DNA from: Actinomycetota bacterium
GTDB lineage: Bacteria; Actinomycetota; Acidimicrobiia; Acidimicrobiales; Ilumatobacteraceae
Reading direction: 5' to 3'
DNA: 43,783 nucleotides
Assembly: GCA_027729785.1 (NCBI GenBank)
Contig: JAQCDY010000004.1
Span: 1-43,783, forward strand
Shown: piece after piece, positions 17,949 to 24,755 of the stretch
Position numbering within the stretch: the first letter of the stretch is position 1
How the letters are laid out: every line of letters begins with the position of its first letter
The notes under the pieces: generated by a model
The model's database searches: none
What the model saw: only the letters and a program-made list of their open reading frames with translations
Told to the model about the DNA's origin: nothing
Program-made: the position numbers and the translations under genes

Positions 17949-18221
17949 TTAAGCGACTTGCGAAATATTTGTTGCGGTCATCTCGTCGCTGACATCAATA
18001 AAGATGCACTCACCCGGACACACTTCAGCAGCACGCAAAACACTTTGCCGATCGCGTGGCGCGACATGAGCAAGGCTCCCCGCACCGCCCGGATCGTTCA
18101 ATGGCACACCCAACTCGGCGACATAAGCGATGCCGTCTTCAAGCAATTTAAAAGCGTCGCCGCAATGGTCTTCGCAAAGCCCGTCACCGGTGCACAAGTC
18201 TTGGTCGATCCAAACGCGCAT
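17949..18221 (-). CDS. Small ferredoxin
   Basis: The 90-residue product is a small single-cluster ferredoxin. The first ligand set is CTGDGLCEDHC (residues 10-20), with Cys10, Cys16 and Cys20; the last Cys is in AAEVCPGEC. The position where a fourth cluster cysteine would lie holds Asp13, so the cluster is either [3Fe-4S] or an Asp-ligated [4Fe-4S], as known for Pyrococcus furiosus ferredoxin. Such ferredoxins often feed electrons to P450s or Rieske oxygenases in actinobacteria, but no such partner lies nearby. ATG 18221 is chosen because upstream sequence reads into the preceding gene. It is the last gene of a minus-strand redox operon. Confidence 0.85.
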   Translation of the reverse strand: MRVWIDQDLCTGDGLCEDHCGDAFKLLEDGIAYVAELGVPLNDPGGAGSLAHVAPRDRQSVLRAAEVCPGECIFIDVSDEMTATNISQVA

Positions 18222-18231
18222 GGTGCTCAGG

Positions 18232-18606
18232 CTACTTAGTGAGATAAGCCATAACCAGCAAAGCAATCAAAATCACATTTCGTGCAACATCTAGCCAACT
18301 CATTGGTCGCTGCGAAGTCGCACCGAAACATGAACACGGCAACCGTTCGGTGTCACCCAGGCGCACGAGCAAAAGAATTGTAAAAGCCACAAGCAAGACC
18401 AGGCTTGCCGCAACAGTCTGTTCAAACCACCAACCACTGACAAGTAGCACAGCCAAAGCAATCTCAACCAACGGCACTATTACAACAAACGGGTCGGGTG
18501 CACCCAATGCCTGAGCCTGAATCGTCCAATTATTAAAAGTCGCAAACTTGGCAACACCCGCATAAATAAATACTGCGGCAACGACTAACGCAAAAACAAA
18601 ACTCAC
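18232..18606 (-). CDS. MauE/DoxX-like redox-associated membrane protein
   Basis: The 124-residue protein has about four transmembrane helices: SFVFALVVAAVFIYAGVAKF, DPFVVIVPLVEIALAVLLVS, AASLVLLVAFTILLLVRLG and ARNVILIALLVMAYL. Between the third and fourth is the pair PCSCFGA, the MauE hallmark. MauE is needed for methylamine dehydrogenase maturation, and related proteins are thought to pass electrons to or from disulfide carriers. The start is GTG 18606, which overlaps the TGA of the flavin reductase gene in GTGA. A longer open frame to 18744 only reads through that gene. It sits 10 bases before the ferredoxin gene. No methylamine dehydrogenase genes are present. Confidence 0.78.
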   Translation of the reverse strand: MSFVFALVVAAVFIYAGVAKFATFNNWTIQAQALGAPDPFVVIVPLVEIALAVLLVSGWWFEQTVAASLVLLVAFTILLLVRLGDTERLPCSCFGATSQRPMSWLDVARNVILIALLVMAYLTK

Positions 18607-19097
18607 GACAACGGTGATGTCGTGACAACGGCTCCCTTTGAAAACACCATCGGGTTTCCCGCCCCTGCAACAGCCACAAGACTTTGTACTCGACCCACGA
18701 CAAACAAATGATCGCCAATTTGTGAACTTGACTCGAGTTCGCAATCAATGAACGCCACACAGCCATCGATCATCGGCGACTTCAGCGGCGAATGCGACCA
18801 CTTCACGCCTTCGTATCGATCTTCGCTCTCTTTGGCGAATCGCCAACACAACTCGCCTTGAGTTGCCGCCAACACGTTCACACAGAACACTCCAGACTCA
18901 GCGAAAGCGGGCCAAGATTTTGAATTACCGCCCACGAAAAATCCAACAAGTGGCGGATCAAGCGAGATCGAACTGAATGATCCGATCGTCAAGCCTTGGG
19001 GCTTGCCTGCTTCGTCCAGACCCGAAACGATCACGACTCCGGTCGGAAAATGTCCAAGAACTGTTCGAAATTCTTTGCTATCAAATTGCGAATTCAT
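18603..19097 (-). CDS. Flavin reductase family protein (FMN-binding split barrel)
   Basis: The 164-residue product has the flavin reductase-like fold. Visible motifs are FRTVLGHFPTGVVIVSG, the FMN-binding GLTIGSFSSISLDPPLVGF and FCVNVLAATQGELCWRFA, followed by a late IGDHLFVVGRV. Members reduce free FMN or FAD with NAD(P)H and hand it to a two-component monooxygenase, or act directly as reductases. No monooxygenase of that class is adjacent, so the partner is unknown. ATG 19097 is preferred over 19118 because the latter lies inside the upstream gene. Spacing to that gene is 5 bases and the next gene overlaps by 4, so this is a tight operon. Confidence 0.85.
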   Translation of the reverse strand: MNSQFDSKEFRTVLGHFPTGVVIVSGLDEAGKPQGLTIGSFSSISLDPPLVGFFVGGNSKSWPAFAESGVFCVNVLAATQGELCWRFAKESEDRYEGVKWSHSPLKSPMIDGCVAFIDCELESSSQIGDHLFVVGRVQSLVAVAGAGNPMVFSKGAVVTTSPLS

Positions 19098-19102
19098 TGC
19101 TT

Positions 19103-20062
19103 TCAGACTACGCCACAAACCTCTACCGACATTCCTTCTGCAGCGGCGAAAACTTCAAATCCACGATTCTTAGCCACGCCGGCGAGCCGTTGTGCAATCA
19201 CATCAAGCGCGTCATCGGTGCGCGACGGGTCGTGATGAAACAGCGCCAGTCGTTTGGCTGATGTTGTCTCGGCAACCCACATTGCAAATTCAAGAGTTGA
19301 GTGGCCCCAATCAGACTTAAGTTCAAATTCTGCTGGGGTGTATTGCGAATCATGAATCAGCAAATCGGTGCCCTGACAAATTTGACGAGCACCAGTTGTG
19401 AGTGCAAAACCCGTGACTGGTTGTTGGTGATCAGAAAGATAAGTCACGGTTGAATTTCTGGCAGTTACGCGATAACCGAGTGTCGGCCCCGTATGCGGCA
19501 CAAACCGACTCATCACCTTGGTGTTGCCGATCATGAAGTCATCATCGCCGATTTCGTGAAAATTGATGGTGGCTTTGAATTCATTTAAACTGATCGGGAA
19601 AATCGGCGGACAAATCTTTTTCAAGAAAATTTCGCGCAAACTTCTTCCGTCATCCTGTTTTGGCGCGTAAATATCCAGCACAGTTTCTTCGCTCAGCAAT
19701 GATCTGAAAAATGGCAAACCTTGAATGTGATCCCAATGCAAGTGGGTCAACAGACATGTGCCAACAAATGGTTCTGGCCGCAACTCGGTCTCGGTCTCAG
19801 ATTGCGAAGAGTTGATGTAGCGCAAGCCCGTGCCAAGATCAAAAATTATCGGAGCATCATTTGCTGACTTGATCGAAACACATGAAGTGTTTCCGCCGTA
19901 CCGATGCGTCTGCGGATCATGGCATGCAGTTGAACCACGCACGCCAAGAAACGTCACCGTTAAACCAGATTCCCCCACAGGTGAAACGGTATTGGTATCG
20001 CGATTCAGATGTAAAGACTCAATGGGGTGACCTTCGTCGCAGGCAACTAACTTTGAATTCAT
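19103..20062 (-). CDS. Metallo-beta-lactamase-fold hydrolase
   Basis: From ATG 20062 the product has 319 residues. The fold begins near residue 34 with LTVTFLGVRGSTACHDP and RYGGNTSCVSI, and the metal motif HLHWDH (H-x-H-x-D-H) is in LLTHLHWDHIQGLPFF. Further ligands are likely at HTGP, HDSQYTPAE and HHDPSRTDD. This is close to RNase Z/phosphodiesterase-like members of the superfamily, not to true beta-lactamases; the substrate is unknown. The proposed ATG shares bases with the start codon of the divergent epoxide-hydrolase gene. An internal GTG just before the fold could be the real start. It leads the flavin reductase-MauE-ferredoxin run. Confidence 0.82.
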   Translation of the reverse strand: MNSKLVACDEGHPIESLHLNRDTNTVSPVGESGLTVTFLGVRGSTACHDPQTHRYGGNTSCVSIKSANDAPIIFDLGTGLRYINSSQSETETELRPEPFVGTCLLTHLHWDHIQGLPFFRSLLSEETVLDIYAPKQDDGRSLREIFLKKICPPIFPISLNEFKATINFHEIGDDDFMIGNTKVMSRFVPHTGPTLGYRVTARNSTVTYLSDHQQPVTGFALTTGARQICQGTDLLIHDSQYTPAEFELKSDWGHSTLEFAMWVAETTSAKRLALFHHDPSRTDDALDVIAQRLAGVAKNRGFEVFAAAEGMSVEVCGVV

Positions 20063-20945
20063 GCCACAACCGAAAATCAAGATCGAATGCGTGTCGGCCA
20101 ACGGCACCGACTTCTCGTATCTCGAGTGTGGCACTGGCAAATTGGCGTTGTTGCTGCACGGCTTCCCCGACACAGCACAAACATGGCGTCACCTGATGCC
20201 TCAACTTGCCGCCGCTGGTTATCGCGCCGTCGCACCATTTATGCGTGGCTATGCCCCGAGCGCAGTGCCGTCTGATGGCTGTTATCAAACTGCGATGCTG
20301 GCCCGTGACGCCAACGCATTGCACGAAAAACTTGGTGGCGACGGTGATGCCGTGATTATCGGTCACGATTTTGGTGCGCTGAGTTGTTACGGTGCCGCGA
20401 TCGATGCACCAGCACGATGGCGCAAAGTTGTTGGCATGTCGGTGCCACCGACTGCTGCTCTCGGCATGGCGTTCGTACAAAATCTTGAACAAATCAAAAA
20501 AAGCTGGTACATGTTTTTCTTTCAACACGGTCTCGCTGATCTCGTAGTCGGCGCTAACAACCATGCGCTCATCAAAATGTTATGGCGCGAGTGGTCGCCT
20601 GGTTATGACGCCAGTGTCGATCTTGAATTCGTGCGCAAGTCGCTAGCCGACCCAAAAAATCTGCAAGCTGCACTCGGCTATTACCGAGCGACTCTTGGCG
20701 ACGGCTACCGCGACCCTCAACTAAGTGAATTACAAAAGCAGATGGGTGCCAGTGTGCCGACACAACCATTGCTGTATCTGCATGGTGCAGATTGCGGATG
20801 CGTCGGGGTCGATGTCTTTGAGTCAGCGAAAACTTTAGCGCCAGCCAATATCAAGTTTGAACTAATTGCAGCAGCTGGACACTTCTTGCAACTCGAACAG
20901 CCCGAAAAAGTTAACCGTCTGATTTGTGATTTCATTGCGAGTTAA
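20061..20945 (+). CDS. Epoxide hydrolase-like alpha/beta hydrolase
   Basis: The 294-residue enzyme has an alpha/beta-hydrolase fold with an Asp nucleophile, as in epoxide hydrolases and haloalkane dehalogenases. Motifs are LLLHGFPDTAQTWRHL (oxyanion region, residue 30 onward), VIIGHDFGALSCYG (nucleophile Asp103) and AAGHFLQLEQPEKVN (catalytic His). A late Asp in GADCGCVGVDVF is a candidate third member of the triad. The cap region includes several Trp and Tyr residues. It starts at ATG 20061, where a TAACTT box at 20048-20053 could support a leaderless transcript. It is the first gene of a three-gene operon with the thioredoxin-fusion protein (3-base gap) and the selenoprotein. Confidence 0.8.
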   Translation: MPQPKIKIECVSANGTDFSYLECGTGKLALLLHGFPDTAQTWRHLMPQLAAAGYRAVAPFMRGYAPSAVPSDGCYQTAMLARDANALHEKLGGDGDAVIIGHDFGALSCYGAAIDAPARWRKVVGMSVPPTAALGMAFVQNLEQIKKSWYMFFFQHGLADLVVGANNHALIKMLWREWSPGYDASVDLEFVRKSLADPKNLQAALGYYRATLGDGYRDPQLSELQKQMGASVPTQPLLYLHGADCGCVGVDVFESAKTLAPANIKFELIAAAGHFLQLEQPEKVNRLICDFIAS

Positions 20946-20948
20946 CTA

Positions 20949-22394
20949 GTGACGGTTACCAAAAATCCACTGCGCGACGGTTGGACAATAATTGTCAAAC
21001 GCGAATGCGCAACCTGCGTGATGGTCGTGCCCGTCATCGCCCGTCTCGTGCGCGAATTGCCGTCACTCAAGGTTTACACCCAAGATGATCCAACATTTCC
21101 AGATGGCGTCGTCTCGATCAGCGATGCTGATCTTTCCGCAAGTTGGCATGCCGACATCGACACGGTGCCGACACTAATTTTCCGCGCGAACGGCGTTGAA
21201 ACTGCGCGAACTGTCGGTTGGCTGCGCAGTGAGTGGCGCGAATTGACTGGCATCGCCGATCTCGGCGCAGAGTTGCCAGAGTTTCGACCAGGTTGCGGCT
21301 CAATGAGCGTCGATCCAGACGTGATTGACAAACTTCGCGTGCGATACGGTGGCGAAATTTTGCATGCCAGACAAATTGATATTGCTTCGGCAGAAGACGA
21401 GTTCGAGGCAATGTTCAGTCGCGGTTTCACCGACGGTCTGCCAGTCGTGCCGCCAACGCCCGAGCGTGTGATGCGCATGCTCAATGGCACTTCACGAGCG
21501 CCGCAAGAAGTCGTGGCAATTGCTCCCCCAGACTTGGTTGAACTAACTGTCGAAAAGATTGCAGTCAACGCAGTGATGGCAGGTTGCTTACCCGAATACT
21601 TGCCTTGGGTTATCGCAGCGATCGAAGCAATTTGCACCGATGAGTTCAATATGCACGGCGTGCTCGCAACCACGATGCCTGTCGGCCCTGTGATCGTGTG
21701 TAATGGCCCCGGCACACGCGCAATCGGCATGAACTCTGGTGTCAATGTTCTCGGTCAGGGAAATCGCACGAATCTCACAATCGGTCGTGCGGTGCAATTA
21801 ATTATTCGCAATGTCGGTGGCGGTCGCCCAGGCGAAGTTGACCGTGCCGCACATGGCCACCCCGGCAAGTTGAGTTTCTGTTTCGCCGAAGATGAGGCCA
21901 ATTCACCGTTCACTTCGCTAGCGGTTGCACGCGGGTTTGATGCTTCACAAAACACCGTCACGGTTTTCACTGGCGAAGGCCCACGCTGTGTTGTGGATCA
22001 ACTTGCGCGCGAACCCGAACAACTCGCGCAAACTCTTGCTGCGTGTTTGCGCACCGTTCATCATCCGAAGTTGCCGTTTGCATTTGATGCAATGTTGATT
22101 CTTGGGCCCGAGCATGCCCGAGTTTTCGCACAAGCCAAATGGGATCGTGAACGCGTATTACAAGAAATCAACGACCGTTTGCATCTGCCTGGCACCGAAA
22201 TCGTGCGCGGCGCGGGTGGCATGGCTGAAGGCGTACAAGAGGCATTCAAAGATGCGACCCTGCCAAAGTTTCGACCTGGCGGATTACTGCTTGTGCACGC
22301 AGGTGGTCCCGCAGGTCTGTTCAGCGCCATCGTCGGTGGCTGGGTCAACGGTTCCGTCGGCAGCGACCCAGTCACTAAGTTGGTAGCGACATGA
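20949..22394 (+). CDS. Thioredoxin-like domain fused to a UGSC-associated domain
   Basis: This 481-residue protein begins with a thioredoxin-like domain (about residues 10-100). It has a redox pair CATC (Cys20-Cys23) after a beta-strand (WTIIVKRE) and a probable cis-proline in DTVPTLIF (Pro74). The long C-terminal part (about 130-481) is strongly ordered but lacks a known catalytic motif. Notable stretches are GFTDGLPVVPPTPERVMRML, TVEKIAVNAVMAGCLPEYLP, MNSGVNVLGQGNRTNLTIGR and FRPGGLLLVHAGGPAGLFSA. I recall such domains beside UGSC-family genes, but the reaction is not known to me. The start is GTG 20949. Its TGA overlaps the selenoprotein ATG (ATGA), pointing to coupled translation. The two gene products may exchange electrons through the CATC pair. 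Confidence 0.7.
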   Translation: MTVTKNPLRDGWTIIVKRECATCVMVVPVIARLVRELPSLKVYTQDDPTFPDGVVSISDADLSASWHADIDTVPTLIFRANGVETARTVGWLRSEWRELTGIADLGAELPEFRPGCGSMSVDPDVIDKLRVRYGGEILHARQIDIASAEDEFEAMFSRGFTDGLPVVPPTPERVMRMLNGTSRAPQEVVAIAPPDLVELTVEKIAVNAVMAGCLPEYLPWVIAAIEAICTDEFNMHGVLATTMPVGPVIVCNGPGTRAIGMNSGVNVLGQGNRTNLTIGRAVQLIIRNVGGGRPGEVDRAAHGHPGKLSFCFAEDEANSPFTSLAVARGFDASQNTVTVFTGEGPRCVVDQLAREPEQLAQTLAACLRTVHHPKLPFAFDAMLILGPEHARVFAQAKWDRERVLQEINDRLHLPGTEIVRGAGGMAEGVQEAFKDATLPKFRPGGLLLVHAGGPAGLFSAIVGGWVNGSVGSDPVTKLVAT

Positions 22395-22918
22395 CGAATC
22401 GCGTGATTCTTGATCCGACCAGCGAAAAAAGAAACACCTCACGCGACTTGCTCGCCCGACCCAAGACGATTTCGGGCCAGACAATCGGCCTACTGGATAT
22501 TTCAAAAGCACGAGGCGATATTTTCTTGAATCAACTCGAGTCCCGACTGACAACTGCAGGCGCAAAAGTCTTGCGCTTTCGCAAGCCGACATTCACCAAA
22601 CCAGCACCAGTTGATTTGCGCCATGAAATTGCGACGAAATGCACGCTGGTTATCGAAGCCCTCGCTGATTGAGGCAGCTGTACGTCGTGCAGTGTGCACG
22701 ACATTGTTGATCTTGAAACTCGCGGTGTGCCCGCGATGTTCATCGCCTCAGATGTTTTTGTCCAAGCCGCCGAATCGCAAGCCAACGCACTCGGCTTTCC
22801 ATTAGTGCAACGCGTATTCGTGCCGCACCCGATTCAAGATCGCACCGACGATGAAATGCGTGCCATTGCTGACTCGGCTTACGTCTCGATCGTCGCTGCG
22901 ATCACAAAAACGAACTAG
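22391..22918 (+). CDS. UGSC-family selenoprotein with in-frame TGA as selenocysteine
   Basis: The frame opened by ATG 22391 meets TGA at 22670-22672 (codon 94) and stays open to TAG at 22916, giving 175 residues if TGA is selenocysteine. The residues around it read ALAD-U-GSCTSCSVHDI, the UGSC motif that names the family. N-terminal (VILDPTSEKRNTSRDLLARP, TIGLLDISKARGD) and C-terminal (RGVPAMFIASDVFV, VQRVFVPHP) parts both look like that family, so the gene is intact, not broken. Sec94 and Cys97 form a UxxC pair; Cys100 adds CxxC. A stem-loop at 22684-22702 fits a bacterial SECIS. The reaction is unknown. Genes for selenocysteine insertion must lie elsewhere in the genome. Confidence 0.9.
22684..22702 (+). 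promoter_or_regulatory. Candidate bacterial SECIS element for Sec94
   Basis: GTCGTGCA (22684-22691) pairs perfectly with TGCACGAC (22695-22702), leaving the triloop GTG. With one pair opened, the loop is AGTGT. The loop begins 18-19 bases after the TGA at 22670-22672, and a G occupies the first or second loop position. This agrees with the known bacterial pattern: a short stem-loop inside the coding region just 3' of the UGA, an apical G and a spacing of roughly 16-37 bases. It would bind SelB carrying Sec-tRNA. Confidence 0.78.
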
Positions 22919-22922
22919 CTAG

Positions 22923-23435
22923 TTAATCCCAGGCGTCGTCTTGGTTGTATGGTCGCGTACGAGTTGGCGCGCTGTCACGCTTCCAAACCAAAACTCTTCG
23001 CCTGAAATAACAAACTTCATCGCCCGCCTGATTGAAACCTTTGCTCTCAACCGTCACGACGCCGCGATCAGGTTTCGACGCCGAGGGTTTGACTTCCAGC
23101 ACCCGCGTCTCGGCATGAATCGTGTCGCCATGAAAAGTTGGGTGCTTGTGCTGCAGGGTTTCAACTTCAAGATTCGCAATCGCCGAGCCACTCACATCGG
23201 GCACGCTCATGCCAAGCACAAGCGAATACACCAAGTTGCCGACAACAACATTGCGACCCTGGACGCTTTGCTGTGCAAACCAATCATTTGTATGCAACGG
23301 ATGATGATTCATCGTGATCATGCAAAACAAGTGATCGTCAGCCTCCGTAATCGTCTTGCCGGGCCAATGTCGATAAACATCGCCGACTACGAAATCTTCT
23401 AGATACCTGCCGAATGGTCGCTCATGTGTCGTCAC
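22923..23435 (-). CDS. MaoC-like hydratase, candidate mesaconyl-CoA hydratase
   Basis: The 170-residue single hot-dog protein carries the hydratase-2 type motif with conserved Asp and His in ITEADDHLFCMITMNHHPLH (near residue 30), followed by VVGNLVYSLVLGMSV. MaoC hydratases add water to enoyl-CoA substrates. With methylsuccinyl-CoA dehydrogenase and a malyl/methylmalyl-CoA lyase encoded a few kilobases away, the simplest reading is mesaconyl-CoA to beta-methylmalyl-CoA in the ethylmalonyl-CoA pathway. The Rhodobacter enzyme is about twice as long, so a general enoyl-CoA hydratase is the alternative. It lies 10 bases after the flippase-like gene on the same strand and converges on the selenoprotein gene. 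Confidence 0.65.
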   Translation of the reverse strand: MTTHERPFGRYLEDFVVGDVYRHWPGKTITEADDHLFCMITMNHHPLHTNDWFAQQSVQGRNVVVGNLVYSLVLGMSVPDVSGSAIANLEVETLQHKHPTFHGDTIHAETRVLEVKPSASKPDRGVVTVESKGFNQAGDEVCYFRRRVLVWKRDSAPTRTRPYNQDDAWD

Positions 23436-23445
23436 GATCTACACG

Positions 23446-24696
23446 CTAATTGCCGCGCCAATGGTCTTCGTGTGACTCTTCGCGCGACTCTTTGATAATC
23501 GGAGTGACAGGCAACTCGTCAGTGTCTGCAAGGCCATATCTTGGGTCATACTTCGGCAACGGAATTTCTCGAGTTCGATCGGTCGTTGCATTGCGTTCAG
23601 CCCACTCATAACGACTGGTGCGTTCCTTGTTGCCAGCCACGGCGTATCGCTGAAGCGACTTCAACTCGCTGGCTCGTTGCAGAGCAAACTTTCCAAAGCG
23701 CAACGACACATAACAAACACCCCCGACCAGCATTGGCAACCAGAACTGAACCAATCTGTAACTCAAGACACTTACGGTTGCGGTCGTCGTTGACAAACCA
23801 AAACCGACAAGCGACGGAATGTAAATGCCTTCGACAATGCCGAGCCCACCCGGCGTAATCGGTATTGACGTAAAAATGTTTGCCAGACCAAAAGAAATCA
23901 CGAGTCCAGTGATATTGACCGATCCACCAAACGCTCGAACAAAAACAAAAAGTGCCACGATGTCCAGGCCCCAATTTAAAAGTGACCACATCAGCACTCG
24001 TCGCAAGAGTCTTGGCTCATTGGCAAGACCGCGCAACCTTTCACCGAGATGCACCGCGACTTCGCCGGCCTTGTCTGGATCAAATCGCAGTCGCTTCGCA
24101 AGAGATCGCGTTACTTGTTCCGCTCTTCCCTCGTGGTCAACCAACCCGAGCACAACACCACCTGCCAACAACATCACGATCACGCCAAAAATTGCCGCAA
24201 CGCCGTAAAACGCGTTAACGCCTTGACCAGGAATCGAAACAATCAGCGCAACCCACAAAATAATATTCAGCACAACCGCAGAACCAACACCGGCCGTCGC
24301 CAAAGCAAAACCTGCATCCCGTCCGCTTGCGCCGGCCAAAGTCATTAATCTAAATCCCAATGCATTGCTCGCCGCCGACCCACCAGGCACCAAACTGCCG
24401 AGCGATCGGGTCGACAACTGAATTCGAAACAGTGTGAAAATGTTCACTTTGTCAGCATCCTGACCCAAAGCGACATGAGTCAGCATCGAATAACAAAACA
24501 GCGCCGCAAATTCAAGGGCTATACCCAGCAATAACCAGGATGTTTTAACTTCGCTGAGTTTGTTCAGCGCATCGCCGAAACCTGGCACGATCGGCAAAAT
24601 AAACAGCCAAAACACCAGCAGAAATAGCGGCCACTTCGCCCACCGAAAAGTTGAACGCAGGCCACTAGATCTGCGTCGCTTGGGGGCGCCGTTCAT
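23446..24696 (-). CDS. Flippase-like membrane protein (LPG synthase TM family)
   Basis: The 416-residue protein has about eight transmembrane helices. Family-typical stretches include RIQLSTRSLGSLVPGGSAAS, ANIFTSIPITPGGLGIVEGI and RLVQFWLPMLVGGVCYVSLR, which belong to the lysylphosphatidylglycerol synthase transmembrane region family (UPF0104). No catalytic aminoacyl-transfer domain follows, so a lipid or polyprenol-linked substrate flippase is more likely than LPG synthesis. The tail after residue 350 is polar and charged. The start is ATG 24696, and it is divergent from the acyl-CoA dehydrogenase gene with 59 bases between. The downstream maoC gene follows after 10 bases. Confidence 0.8.
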   Translation of the reverse strand: MNGAPKRRRSSGLRSTFRWAKWPLFLLVFWLFILPIVPGFGDALNKLSEVKTSWLLLGIALEFAALFCYSMLTHVALGQDADKVNIFTLFRIQLSTRSLGSLVPGGSAASNALGFRLMTLAGASGRDAGFALATAGVGSAVVLNIILWVALIVSIPGQGVNAFYGVAAIFGVIVMLLAGGVVLGLVDHEGRAEQVTRSLAKRLRFDPDKAGEVAVHLGERLRGLANEPRLLRRVLMWSLLNWGLDIVALFVFVRAFGGSVNITGLVISFGLANIFTSIPITPGGLGIVEGIYIPSLVGFGLSTTTATVSVLSYRLVQFWLPMLVGGVCYVSLRFGKFALQRASELKSLQRYAVAGNKERTSRYEWAERNATTDRTREIPLPKYDPRYGLADTDELPVTPIIKESREESHEDHWRGN

Positions 24697-24755
24697 CTGA
24701 CTATATTACGGCTTGGTAGTGACAATTTCGGTGCACCTAAGTAGCGTTTAACGAT

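Noticed and set aside
18607-18744. N-terminal extension of the MauE-like protein
   Set aside because: It only reads through the flavin reductase gene in another frame; GTG 18606 with the 4-base overlap fits the operon.
22391-22672. A 93-codon gene ending at the TGA, or a nonsense-mutated pseudogene
   Set aside because: The frame continues intact for 81 more codons with typical composition and family motifs, the TGA lies exactly at the UGSC selenocysteine position, and a SECIS-like stem-loop follows.
22611-22805. Small plus-strand open frame overlapping the selenoprotein
   Set aside because: It is in another frame, overlaps the recoded gene fully and has no family resemblance.
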